Shown here: piece by piece, positions 56,027-64,000 of the stretch | How positions within the stretch are numbered: position 1 is the stretch's first letter | Layout of the letters: each line of letters begins with the position of its first letter | NCBI GenBank assembly: GCA_965208965.1 | Contig: OZ242384.1 | Span: 806,001 to 870,000 of the forward strand | Source of the DNA: Bin5 sp965208965 | GTDB taxonomy: Bacteria > Chloroflexota > Anaerolineae > Caldilineales > Caldilineaceae | Length of the DNA: 64,000 nt | Reading direction: 5' to 3' | Notes under the pieces: model-generated | Databases searched by the model: none | What the model was told of the DNA's origin: nothing | What the model saw: only the letters and a program-made list of their open reading frames with translations | Translations under genes and position numbers: made by a program

Positions 56027-56058
56027 CTGTCACTGCGCGAAAGCGCGTCGGATGACAG
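56027..56058 (-). terminator. Hairpin after the phosphohexomutase gene
   Basis: CTGTCA (56027-56032) pairs with TGACAG (56053-56058), and an inner GCGC/GCGC stem caps it. On the minus strand it lies about 60 bases after the mutase stop, with an A/T-rich tail but no clean T-run. Confidence 0.4.
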
Positions 56059-56117
56059 AAAGGCGCGGTTTGGATACGGGGAGTGGGGGTTTCTCTGTCC
56101 TGTGCGAAGGCTTTTGT

Positions 56118-57542
56118 CTACAGCCCAGCCAGCTTTTGGCCATCTGCAAGGATCGCAGCCACCTGATCTTTGCGGGTCGTCTCCGTGTAGATCCGAATCA
56201 GCGGTTCGGTGCCGGAGAAACGTACCAGCAACCAGCCCCCATCCTCCATTGGGAACTTGTAGCCGTCGACGGTAATGCGGTCGGTGACGGCGATGCCGCC
56301 CAGCCTCAGCCCGCTGATATCGACGTTTTCGAGTCTTTGCTGGGCTGCGGCCTTCATTTCGGCGCCGGTCAGGCGGATGTCGACCCGGTCGTAGAAGTGC
56401 TCGCCGACTTTTTCGAAGAGAAGCTGTAGCAGCTCGGTCGGTCTCTTGCCGGTGCGCACCATGAGGTCCAGGAGGAAGAGATTGGAGAGGATGCCGTCGC
56501 GCTCGGGCACGTGGCCGCGGAAGGCGTAGCCGCCGCTCTCCTCACCGCCGATGAGCGCATCGTGCTCCAGCATCGCCGGCGCCACGAATTTGAAGCCGAC
56601 GCCGGTCTCCACCACGGGCACGTCGTAGGCCGCGCACAGCTTGTCCAGCATCGAGGTCGTGCTGAGGGTCTTGACAATCGGCCCGCGTTCGCCGCGCACT
56701 TCAAGCAGATAGTAGGCGAGCAGCCCGTAGACCCGCAGCTGATCGACGAACTGGCCGTTCTCATCGCCGAAGCCGCAGCGGTCTGCGTCTCCGTCAAGAA
56801 TACAGATGCAGTCGGCCTCTACGGAGCGGGCGACGGCCAGGCCGGCGTCGACATTGGGGGGAATCGGCTCGGGGCGGTCCATTTCAGGGAAGATCGGGTT
56901 GCGCTGCGCGTGGATTTCGATGACTTCGGTTTTGCCGCCGCCGAGGATTTCGGTTAACCAGCCGGCGCCGTTGCCCCACATGCCGTCGACAACGATTTTG
57001 AGGCCGGCGTCACGGATGCCCGTGACATCGATGAGGCTGGACAGGTGGTCCAGATAGGCGGCCTGCGGCTGATAACGCCGCACTGTGCCGGCGGCGAGGG
57101 CCGCGTCGAGAGACATCCTCTGTACCCCGTCCGAGTCGGGGATACAGGCTTCAATGGCGGCCAATCCATCCGGCGGCACCGCGCCGCCGCTGGCGTCGCG
57201 CACTTTGAAGCCGTTGTCCTCGGGCGGGTTGTGGCTAGCGGTGATGTTGACGGCGCCGACGGCGTTGTTATTGACGGCGGCAAAGCTGATCACGGGCGTT
57301 GGCGAGGCGCCGTCGATCAGCAGGACATGCAGGTCGTTGGCGGCCAGCACCTCCGCTACCGCGGCGGCAAAGTGTTCACCTTGAAAGCGCTGGTCGTGGC
57401 CGACGACGACCGTTTGGGCGGCATGGCCCTCGTCCAGCAGCCAGTTGGCAAAGCCTTGGGTACAGCGGCGCACATTGGCAAAGGTGTAGTCTTCGGCCAT
57501 GCGTCCGCGCCAGCCATCGGTGCCAAAGCGGATTTTGGTCAT
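56118..57542 (-). CDS. Phosphoglucomutase/phosphomannomutase family enzyme
   Basis: 474 residues. All four family sites are visible: 'IRFGTDGWRGRMAEDYT', the phosphoserine loop 'VNITASHNPPEDNGFKV', the metal loop 'CILDGDADRCGFGDENGQ' and the sugar loop 'DALIGGEESGGYAFRGHVPE'; the phosphate-binding end reads 'WLLVRFSGTEPLIRIYTET'. Interconverts hexose 1- and 6-phosphates for nucleotide-sugar supply. ATG 57542 with AAGGAA upstream; the longer frame from 57614 has no family match in its first 24 residues. Confidence 0.94.
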   Translation of the reverse strand: MTKIRFGTDGWRGRMAEDYTFANVRRCTQGFANWLLDEGHAAQTVVVGHDQRFQGEHFAAAVAEVLAANDLHVLLIDGASPTPVISFAAVNNNAVGAVNITASHNPPEDNGFKVRDASGGAVPPDGLAAIEACIPDSDGVQRMSLDAALAAGTVRRYQPQAAYLDHLSSLIDVTGIRDAGLKIVVDGMWGNGAGWLTEILGGGKTEVIEIHAQRNPIFPEMDRPEPIPPNVDAGLAVARSVEADCICILDGDADRCGFGDENGQFVDQLRVYGLLAYYLLEVRGERGPIVKTLSTTSMLDKLCAAYDVPVVETGVGFKFVAPAMLEHDALIGGEESGGYAFRGHVPERDGILSNLFLLDLMVRTGKRPTELLQLLFEKVGEHFYDRVDIRLTGAEMKAAAQQRLENVDISGLRLGGIAVTDRITVDGYKFPMEDGGWLLVRFSGTEPLIRIYTETTRKDQVAAILADGQKLAGL

Positions 57543-57950
57543 GGGGATTCCTTCGGATCGGGAGTTTATTTCAACTTGGAAAATGTTCGCGAAGCGAGAG
57601 CGCCTGCGGCCCAACTACACGGACAGCCATGATTGCCTGTTACCTTCTTGTAAGCCTACTGCATATCAGTGGAATGGGCAAAGAAAGTGCGTCAAACGGA
57701 GCCCAAGCCGGGTCCACGGCATAAGTGTTTCATAAGCTTGTCGCAAAGCGGGACGTTCGGCTATCATTGCAACTGTTTCGCTGGGGTGTCGGACGGTCAG
57801 GTTTCAGCTACCGCGGAAAAAGTGACTCTGCGACGCAATAGAGGGAATTGTCCTCAAATTGCGATAGACTGAATCGTCAGCTCGGCCACGCCGCTTTCCT
57901 CACATCCTCGATCCGCGGCGGTTCTGGTAAGGACGGGCAAGGCAAAGAAC
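57543..57950. other. Intergenic stretch between mutase and membrane-protein region
   Basis: 408 bases upstream of the mutase gene (minus) and the small membrane frame (plus). Several overlapping frames, none with a ribosome binding site plus family resemblance. It must contain divergent promoters, but I cannot single one out. Confidence 0.4.
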
Positions 57951-58190
57951 ATGGTGAGTCTGGATACCAAAGCGGTTGGCACGATAGCAGGGGTGACGTT
58001 GATCAGCGCCTTTCTCATCTTTAAATTTGAGTGGCTCTTCACTACCCACGAATTCGGGTGGCACATCGTTCTATTGTGGATTCCCTACCTGACTCTCCAT
58101 GCCTTGGTATCTACCGTGGGCTGCGTCCTACTCGACGCGGCGTCGCGGCGCTGGCTTCTTGGTTCATTGATCCGGTTATTGGGGAAATAG
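57951..58190 (+). CDS. Possible small two-helix membrane protein
   Basis: 79 residues with two likely membrane helices ('VGTIAGVTLISAFLIFKF' and 'WHIVLLWIPYLTLHALVSTV') and a basic C-terminal end ('SRRWLLGSLIRLLGK'). No family recognised and only a poor ribosome binding site. The hydrophobic pattern and its place before other membrane proteins are the sole support. Confidence 0.35.
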   Translation: MVSLDTKAVGTIAGVTLISAFLIFKFEWLFTTHEFGWHIVLLWIPYLTLHALVSTVGCVLLDAASRRWLLGSLIRLLGK

Positions 58191-58316
58191 TAGCGATGCG
58201 CACTGCAGGAGGAGCGGGATTCAGTCCGCCAAAGCTCCCTGCGCTTCGCCCGCTATTTCACTCTTTAACACTACAGGATCAACCAACATTCTCAAGGACA
58301 ACCGCGAAACTCCCAG

Positions 58317-59015
58317 ATGCCGCCATTCATCCTGACTCTTTGGTACAATTTTCGCATCTATCAGGCGCAACTGTTACTCTTTTTCGTCCTCGGCGTTGTT
58401 GTTGCCGTCCTTCTCTATCCCTCCAGAGAGACCAGCCAACCATACGCGACTGAGTATGTTTATTCAGGTTTCGTCTTTGGAGATATCCTCTTACCTCCAG
58501 CAGTCGGCTGGCTTGCTTCCGGTGTTATGCTGCGCGATCCGTTCCAGGAAGTAGTGCTGACAACGCCCTACTCACAAGGGCGACTGACTCTCGAACGGCT
58601 GTCCGTGTTGCTCGTCGCCGCGTTGGTTGCGTGGCTCGTCTTTCTGCTCTTCATCTGGATACTGGCGGCGCAGCCGCAGATGAATCTGTTGAAGTTGGGG
58701 CTGGCGAGCCTGCCGGTGACGCTGATGTTTGCCGCAACAGGTCTCTGGAGCGGCTTGCGTCTGCGCGCCTGGGTCGGTGGCGGCTTCTGTGTAACCCTGC
58801 TCTGGGGAAGCGGTCTGGTCTTTCGTGAAGCCTGGTTGGGCCTACCTCTGCTCTATCCCTTTCTGACCTACTTCGCCGCGGAACATGGCCAGCACCCAGC
58901 CTGGTGGGCCAACCGGTTGCTCCTGTGCATCGTTTCCGGCATTCTCATCTTCAGCGCATGCCGCCTCGTCAACAACGAGGAGGCGCTGCTGACAGCAGGC
59001 AGAGAAGACGCATGA
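58317..59015 (+). CDS. Six-helix membrane protein, ABC-2 permease-like
   Basis: 232 residues, about six helices. The spacing and the soluble stretch 'DPFQEVVLTTPYSQGRLTLE' after helix 2 are like ABC-2-type permease halves, where this loop contacts an ATPase, but no firm family call is possible. Its stop overlaps the ATG of the large membrane protein downstream (ATGA at 59012-59015), so the two are translationally coupled and probably form one complex. No ATPase gene is found next to it in the window. The 3' third of this gene is duplicated at 61503-61631. Confidence 0.65.
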   Translation: MPPFILTLWYNFRIYQAQLLLFFVLGVVVAVLLYPSRETSQPYATEYVYSGFVFGDILLPPAVGWLASGVMLRDPFQEVVLTTPYSQGRLTLERLSVLLVAALVAWLVFLLFIWILAAQPQMNLLKLGLASLPVTLMFAATGLWSGLRLRAWVGGGFCVTLLWGSGLVFREAWLGLPLLYPFLTYFAAEHGQHPAWWANRLLLCIVSGILIFSACRLVNNEEALLTAGREDA

Positions 59016-61366
59016 GACTGTTCATTGATCTGACCGTCACACAGATCATCCTCTTCACCCGGTGTCTCGCCTTTGTCATCTACGCGCTTCTGACGCTGGC
59101 CCTGGCGGGGGTTGTCGCCCTCACCGACAACCTGAGCGGTGGAAGCGGCGCGCTGGTTGTCCGCGTCAGCAATAACATCCTGTTTTTCCAGCTGCCGCTG
59201 CTGGCGCTGCTCATCAGCCCCTTGATCGTCCAGAATCAGGGGCCGCGCAAAGACTGGTTGTGGACAACCTCCCTAGAGCTTCCCCTGTTAGTTGTCAGTC
59301 AATTCGTTGGCGTCGCCCTGGTTCTGTGTGTCACCCTGGCGCTCAACGGCCTCCTCGTCCTTGCGCTTCTGGTTGTTGTGGGGACGATCCCCGCAGGCAG
59401 TGTTGGTTCGCTTTACGGCTATTACCTGTTGTTGCTCCTGCCAATCACGCTGGCCGCCGCCGCTGCGGTCATTGCCCTGGCGTTGCTGGCGCGCAACACC
59501 TATGTGGTAACTGCAGCCGTTGCCGGCGTCAGCGCGCTCACCTGGCTGGGCTTGTTGATGCCCACGGCCACGTTGCTGACGCTGCTGAACTTCACCTTGC
59601 TGACATTGGACCTGAATCCGGTGGTCGGACTGGGGGCAGAGCGTCCTTTGCTGCTCTCGTTCCTCCTGTTCTACCTAGGCTGCATCCCGCTCCTGCTGCT
59701 CCTGACCACGGCCGGCCATACGCGGCTGGACCGCAGAACCGGCTGGTCCCCGAAGCGGCGGCGCGGCTTGGCCGGTCTGGCGCTGCTGGCTCTCGTCGCG
59801 GCCGGCGGCTCCTGGCAACTCTACTCCGTTGCCGTCGCGCAGCGTCTGGTTCCCCCACCTGTGGCCGAACAGATCGACGTGTGGGAAGTCGTCAACGCCG
59901 AACAGCGCGCCGCGCTCGCAAAGCGAACTTTACAGATACGGACTAAGATGCGTCTGCGCAACCGCAGTGGCGAGGCACAGGCTGTGGTTGAGTTGGGTTT
60001 GAATCCAGGGCTGCGCGTAACCGCGGCCAGCGCGGCCGGGGAAGCGGTCTCCAGCCAGCGCATGGGGGAACTGATCCGATTGGGACCCTTGCCTGCGGCG
60101 GTTGCCGCGGGTGGGGAGATCGAGTTGGAGTTACTGTATACGGGCGTTCCCATCCTGCTGCGAGAGGATTATGAGCTTGCCAACACAATAACTGAGGGCG
60201 ACCCGGTTTCGTTTCAACAGGGCTACGTCAGCTTTGCAGACGGCCATGCCCTGCAGTGGATGCGTGACAGCGACTGGTTGGCATGGCCGCGCATCCCTGG
60301 TCCGCATGTGGCCGGGGAGAAGCACAGTTTGCAGATCTCTCTCGACAACTCGGAGGGGCCTTTCCTGAGTTCGGGCGCTATCAGCGCACAAACCGGGGAC
60401 GAAACTGTCTATGTCTGGGAGAAGCCCCCGCAGTTGCTGGTCGTTGGGGGCGCGTACAGACACCGCTCCTCTGGCGAAGGCGATATCTGGATCGGAAAGC
60501 TGAGCGGAGAGCGCACGGCCACAACCGCGCGGCAGTTGTTGCGTATACGCTATGCCCTGGGCGAGTGGCTCGAGACCCCTTCGCACAGTTCATATCAGGC
60601 GGTTGAACTGCCATATATCCCGCGCCAGCGCCTTGCCTTGGGCGGTATGCTCCTAGGATTCCCCAATGACGTAGACCAGCAGACCGAATGGCATCCTGTA
60701 TCTGTCCTGGATCTTGCTCTCCCGGTAAGCCGCGCCTGGCTGTCAGATCAGATTCATTGGCCGGAAAACAGGCTGAGTCAAGCCGGTACCCTGAGAAGTG
60801 AAAAGATAACGTGTGGGCCCCCCGACGAAAATAGAGACAAATGGGAACAGGAATGGGAATGCACACGTGCAAGTTTGGGAGGGGTCAACCCACAAGCGCC
60901 GCAAGGACGGTGGATAGCAGAAGCAGAGTGGCAGTCAGAGGTGACGCCTCTCCGACAAGCATTTGCGGTTGTCACGGCGCAGGAACTGACGCTCGCTCTG
61001 ACAAGTGATCGAACATACATTGAGCGGGAACAGTCTGACTGGGAAAGCTTGGCCTCACACTTCTCAGACAGCACTCACCCTCTTGGCTTGCCTGCTGCAG
61101 GCGCTCCCAGCCCTGTAGGCGCTTTTGGAGGTCACAACGGTTGTCAACTCGCCCATTTCGTCGTTGCTTTCAACGGGTTTACAGCCCAGTTCGGGCGCGA
61201 CGCCCTGGCAGACCTGATCGCCGTCTTAGCCCAAAGACATCCCCCAGGCGGCGACCCCCTTACCGAAAAAACGGTGCAGCGGATTTTGCAAGACACTTTC
61301 GGTTATGAGTGGCCTCCATCCGAGTTGTCCTGTAAAATAGCGCAAACGGGAACGTCCGGCCAATGA
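59012..61366 (+). CDS. Large membrane protein with extracytoplasmic domain, tandem copy 1
   Basis: 784 residues. About seven N-terminal helices (to residue 270), of ABC-2 permease character, then an eighth helix ('LAGLALLALVAAGGSWQLYS', about 258-277) and a large soluble domain of about 500 residues. That domain has beta-rich segments ('HALQWMRDSDWLAWPRIPGP') resembling the N-terminal part of M1 aminopeptidase-type proteins, but the HExxH zinc motif is absent, so no peptidase activity is claimed. The last 40 residues ('ILQDTFGYEWPPSELSCK') are strictly kept in copy 2. Start at 59012, in ATGA overlap with the previous gene. Function unknown. Confidence 0.7.
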   Translation: MRLFIDLTVTQIILFTRCLAFVIYALLTLALAGVVALTDNLSGGSGALVVRVSNNILFFQLPLLALLISPLIVQNQGPRKDWLWTTSLELPLLVVSQFVGVALVLCVTLALNGLLVLALLVVVGTIPAGSVGSLYGYYLLLLLPITLAAAAAVIALALLARNTYVVTAAVAGVSALTWLGLLMPTATLLTLLNFTLLTLDLNPVVGLGAERPLLLSFLLFYLGCIPLLLLLTTAGHTRLDRRTGWSPKRRRGLAGLALLALVAAGGSWQLYSVAVAQRLVPPPVAEQIDVWEVVNAEQRAALAKRTLQIRTKMRLRNRSGEAQAVVELGLNPGLRVTAASAAGEAVSSQRMGELIRLGPLPAAVAAGGEIELELLYTGVPILLREDYELANTITEGDPVSFQQGYVSFADGHALQWMRDSDWLAWPRIPGPHVAGEKHSLQISLDNSEGPFLSSGAISAQTGDETVYVWEKPPQLLVVGGAYRHRSSGEGDIWIGKLSGERTATTARQLLRIRYALGEWLETPSHSSYQAVELPYIPRQRLALGGMLLGFPNDVDQQTEWHPVSVLDLALPVSRAWLSDQIHWPENRLSQAGTLRSEKITCGPPDENRDKWEQEWECTRASLGGVNPQAPQGRWIAEAEWQSEVTPLRQAFAVVTAQELTLALTSDRTYIEREQSDWESLASHFSDSTHPLGLPAAGAPSPVGAFGGHNGCQLAHFVVAFNGFTAQFGRDALADLIAVLAQRHPPGGDPLTEKTVQRILQDTFGYEWPPSELSCKIAQTGTSGQ

Positions 61367-61439
61367 GCAGTGGGGGACACAGCTTTATTGTCTGTTGTTC
61401 ACTTCTTTCGTGCAGTTTCTATCCTCATGTTGAGCCGGT

Positions 61440-61631
61440 GTGAATACGATGAACATTGCGATTGACGACCTGACCAACGTCCTGGCTTTGGGGAGGCAGG
61501 AACGCCAGCATCCGGTCTGGTGGGCCAACCGGTTGCTCCTGTGCATCGTTTCCGGTGTTCTTCTCTTCAGCGCATGCCGCCTCGTCAACAACGAGGAGGC
61601 GCTGCTGACAGCAGGCAGAGAAGACGCATGA
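61440..61631 (+). pseudogene. Truncated duplicate of the C-terminus of the 58317 gene
   Basis: From about 61503 the sequence repeats the end of the gene at 58317 ('WWANRLLLCIVSGVLLFSAC' to 'LLTAGREDA'), preserving the ATGA overlap with the next gene. The preceding 21 codons from ATG 61440 have no counterpart. It looks like a leftover of the tandem duplication; it might still be translated and serve only to couple translation of copy 2. Confidence 0.75.
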
Positions 61632-64000
61632 GACTGTTCATCGACCTGACCGTCATACAGGTCATCCTCTTCACCCGGCGTCTCGCCTTTGTCATCTACG
61701 CGCTTCTGACGCTGGCCCTGGCGGGGGTTGTCGCCCTCACCGACAGCCTGAGCGGTGGAACCGGCGCACTGGTCGTCCGCGTCAGCAACAATATCCTGTT
61801 CTTCCAACTGCCGCTGCTGGCCCTGCTCATCAGCCCGTTGATCGTTCAGAATAAAGGGCCGCGCAAGGACTGGTTGTGGACAACTCCCCTTGAGCTTCCC
61901 CTATTAATTGTCAGTCAATTCGTTGGCGTCGCCCTGATTCTGTGTGTCACGCTGGCGCTCAACGGCCTCCTCGTCCTTGCGCTTCTGGTTGTTGTGGGGA
62001 CGATCCCCGCGGGTAGTGTCGTATCGCTTTACGGTTATTACCTGTTGTTGCTTCTGCCGGTCACGCTGGCGGCCACCGGCGCGGTCATTGCCCTGGCGCT
62101 GTTGGCGCGCAATACATACGTGGTAACGGCGGCCGTTGCCGGCATCAGCGCGCTCACCTGGCTGGGCCTGCTGATGCCTACGGCCACGTTGCTGACGCCG
62201 CTGAACTTCACCCTGCTGACATTGGACCTGAATCCGGTTGTCGGACTGGGGGCAGAGCGTCCCTTGCTGCTCTCTTTCCTTCTGTTTTATTTGGGCTGCA
62301 TCCCGCTCATGCTGGTCCTTTTCATGGCCGGTCATACGCGGCTGGACCGCAGGATCGGCTGGTCCCCCAAATGGCGGCGCGGCTTTGCGGGTCTGGCGCT
62401 GCTGGCTGTCGTCGCAGCAGGTGGGACCTGGCAATACTATTCCGTCAACGCCGCGCAGCGTCTGGTTCCCCCACCTGCGGCCGAACAGATCGACGTATGG
62501 GAAGTGGTTGACGTTGAACAGAACGCCACGCTCAAAAAAAGGACTTTGCAGATAGGGACTCGGATGCGTCTGTACAACCGGAGCGGCGAAACACAGGGTA
62601 TGGTTGATTTGGGCTTGAATCCAGGGCTGCGCGTAACTGCTGCCAGCGCGGACGGGAAAGCGATCTCCAGCCAACGTATTGGCGAACTGATCCGACTGGG
62701 GCCCTTGCCCTCTACGGTTGCCGCGGGCGGGAAGATCGAACTGGAGCTACAGTACACAGGCGTTCCCATCCTGCTACGCGAGGATTACGAGCTTGCCAGG
62801 ACGATTACTGAGGGCAACCCGGTTTCGTTTCAACAGCCCTTCGTCAGCTTTGCAGACGGCCATGCTCTGCAGTGGACGCGCGACAGCGACTGGTTGGCAT
62901 GGCCGCGCACCCCTGGCCCGCATGTGGCCAGAGAGAGTCACAGTTTGCAGATTTCTCTCGACAACTCGGATGGCCCTTTTTTGAGTTCGGGCGCTATCAG
63001 CGCCCGAACCAAGGACAAGATTGTCTATGCCTGGGAGAAGCCCCCACAGTTTCTGGTCGCTGGGGGCGCGTACAGACACAGTTCCTCTGGCGAAGGCGAT
63101 ATCTGGACCGGAAAGCTGAGCGAAGAGCGCACGATCGCAACCGCGCGGCAGCTGTTGCGCCTGCGCTATGCCCTGGGCGAGTGGCTCGAAACCCCTTCGC
63201 ACGGTTCATATCAGGCGGTTGAGCTGCCATATATCCCGCGCCAGCGCCTTGCCTTGGGCGGTATGCTCCTAGGATTCCCCAACAACATAGACAAACAGAC
63301 CGGATGGCGTCCCGTATCTGTTCTGGATCTTGCCCTGCCGGTAAGTCGCGCCTGGCTGGCGGATCAGATCCATTGGCCAGAAAGCAGGCTGAGCAAAGCC
63401 GGCATCCTGCGAGGTTATATGGTGACGTGCGGGCCCCCCGATGAAAACAAAGATGAATGGGAGCAGGAATGGGTATGCACACGTGAAAGTACGGGAGGGG
63501 TCAACCCGCAAGCGCCGCAGGGGCGCTGGATAGAAGAGGTAGATTGGCAGTATGAGGTGACGCCTCTCTGGCACGCATTTGCGGTTGTCACTGCGCAGGA
63601 ACTGGCGCTAACTCTGGCAGGTGATCGAGCATACATTGATCAGGAACGAGCCAAGTGGGAAAGTATGCTCTCCTATTACCTGGAGGGTCGATTCAGCGCC
63701 GACCCGCTCTCACCTCCGGGTATTTCGCCGGAGCATCGCCCTGTAGGCACCTTCCGCACTCGCAACAACTGCCAGCTTGCTCACTTTATAGTGACTCTAA
63801 ACGCGTTTACGGTCCAGTTCGGGCGCGACGCCCTGGCAGACCTGATCGCCGCCTTGGCGCAAAGATATCCGCCGGGCGGCGCCCCTCTTACCGAAGAAGC
63901 GGTGCAACGGATTTTGCAAGACACTTTCGGTTATGAGTGGCCTCCATCCGAGTTGTCCTGTAAAACAGCGCAAGCGCGGACGTCCGGCCAATGAGCAGTG
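61500..64000 (+). repeat. Second copy of a tandemly duplicated 2.5-kb unit
   Basis: Corresponds to about 58885-61374 (first copy): it starts inside the 3' end of the six-helix gene, includes the whole large membrane-protein gene, and runs through the bases after the stop (GAGCAGTG) to the window edge. The offset between copies is about 2.6 kb. A third copy could follow outside the window. Confidence 0.85.
61628..63994 (+). CDS. Large membrane protein with extracytoplasmic domain, tandem copy 2
   Basis: 788 residues, about nine in ten residues identical to the gene at 59012 in the N-terminal half by eye. Same helices and same soluble domain, again without HExxH. The main difference is a short stretch near residues 670-715, where copy 1 reads 'SHFSDSTHPLGLPAAGAPSP' and copy 2 reads 'SYYLEGRFSADPLSPPGISP'; both sides of it are conserved. 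ATG 61628 overlaps the stop of the truncated duplicate. Both copies are intact, which argues for selection on both. Confidence 0.7.
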   Translation: MRLFIDLTVIQVILFTRRLAFVIYALLTLALAGVVALTDSLSGGTGALVVRVSNNILFFQLPLLALLISPLIVQNKGPRKDWLWTTPLELPLLIVSQFVGVALILCVTLALNGLLVLALLVVVGTIPAGSVVSLYGYYLLLLLPVTLAATGAVIALALLARNTYVVTAAVAGISALTWLGLLMPTATLLTPLNFTLLTLDLNPVVGLGAERPLLLSFLLFYLGCIPLMLVLFMAGHTRLDRRIGWSPKWRRGFAGLALLAVVAAGGTWQYYSVNAAQRLVPPPAAEQIDVWEVVDVEQNATLKKRTLQIGTRMRLYNRSGETQGMVDLGLNPGLRVTAASADGKAISSQRIGELIRLGPLPSTVAAGGKIELELQYTGVPILLREDYELARTITEGNPVSFQQPFVSFADGHALQWTRDSDWLAWPRTPGPHVARESHSLQISLDNSDGPFLSSGAISARTKDKIVYAWEKPPQFLVAGGAYRHSSSGEGDIWTGKLSEERTIATARQLLRLRYALGEWLETPSHGSYQAVELPYIPRQRLALGGMLLGFPNNIDKQTGWRPVSVLDLALPVSRAWLADQIHWPESRLSKAGILRGYMVTCGPPDENKDEWEQEWVCTRESTGGVNPQAPQGRWIEEVDWQYEVTPLWHAFAVVTAQELALTLAGDRAYIDQERAKWESMLSYYLEGRFSADPLSPPGISPEHRPVGTFRTRNNCQLAHFIVTLNAFTVQFGRDALADLIAALAQRYPPGGAPLTEEAVQRILQDTFGYEWPPSELSCKTAQARTSGQ

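Noticed and set aside
59012..61366. Call as an active M1 aminopeptidase fused to a permease
   Set aside because: The external domain has some M1-like segments, but no HExxH zinc motif exists in either copy.

Overview
The window is GC-rich bacterial DNA, densely coded on both strands. It carries several phytanoyl-CoA-dioxygenase-like (PhyH) enzymes, many Gfo/Idh/MocA dehydrogenases, sugar ABC importers with Tat-type lipoprotein binding proteins, a BMP-type lipoprotein pair, GcvT-like demethylases, a GH78 rhamnosidase and plant-type leucine-rich repeats. That mixture is typical of Chloroflexota of the Caldilineales type, including marine and sponge-associated lineages. This placement is inferred from gene content; there is no rRNA or other phylogenetic marker beyond hisS.

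Layout. 1-2.8 kb: end of a YraQ-type permease, its TIGR03943 partner and a TolB-like beta-propeller. 2.9-8.4 kb (minus): a double-core UxaA/altronate-dehydratase-like protein, an MFS transporter and a zinc-ribbon/BON/LysM membrane protein. 8.6-8.8 kb: a selenocysteine tRNA with its own promoter. 8.8-15.2 kb (minus): PhyH, a PfkB kinase and PHP hydrolase pair, an alkaline-phosphatase-superfamily protein, DUF1638, an orphan ribbon-helix-helix protein and a Virulence_fact-homocysteine methyltransferase fusion. 15.2-16.3 kb: a 1.1-kb non-coding stretch with repeated ATGCAT words. 16.3-24.4 kb (plus): two BMP lipoproteins and a double ABC ATPase, two small membrane proteins, GT4, an aldo/keto reductase and PhyH. 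24.5-33.7 kb: a defence-like region with a RecQ helicase-PRTase plus DprA pair (RqlH/RqlI, PsyrTA type) and, after three Gfo/Idh genes, a DNA methyltransferase with a putative restriction enzyme. 33.8-41.2 kb: a rhamnoside-type locus (importer, GH78, Gfo/Idh). 41.3-42.7 kb: an LRR lipoprotein.

42.8-50.9 kb (minus): an apparent operon joining a sugar-type ABC importer to a 2-hydroxyacid dehydrogenase, a dimethylglycine/sarcosine-dehydrogenase-like flavoprotein and a DmdA-like demethylase. This looks like uptake and oxidative demethylation of a methylated compound, feeding C1 units to tetrahydrofolate; the DUF1638 and methyltransferase genes at 13-15 kb fit the same C1 theme. 51-57.5 kb (minus): housekeeping genes (hisS, GT2, polyprenyl synthase, TatD, phosphohexomutase). 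58.3-64 kb: membrane proteins of ABC-2-permease appearance in which a unit of about 2.6 kb is tandemly duplicated up to the window edge.

The best candidates for new biology are the double-core UxaA protein, the demethylation operon, the tandem membrane-protein array and the Virulence_fact-methyltransferase fusion. The RecQ-PRTase/DprA pair resembles a system already described elsewhere.
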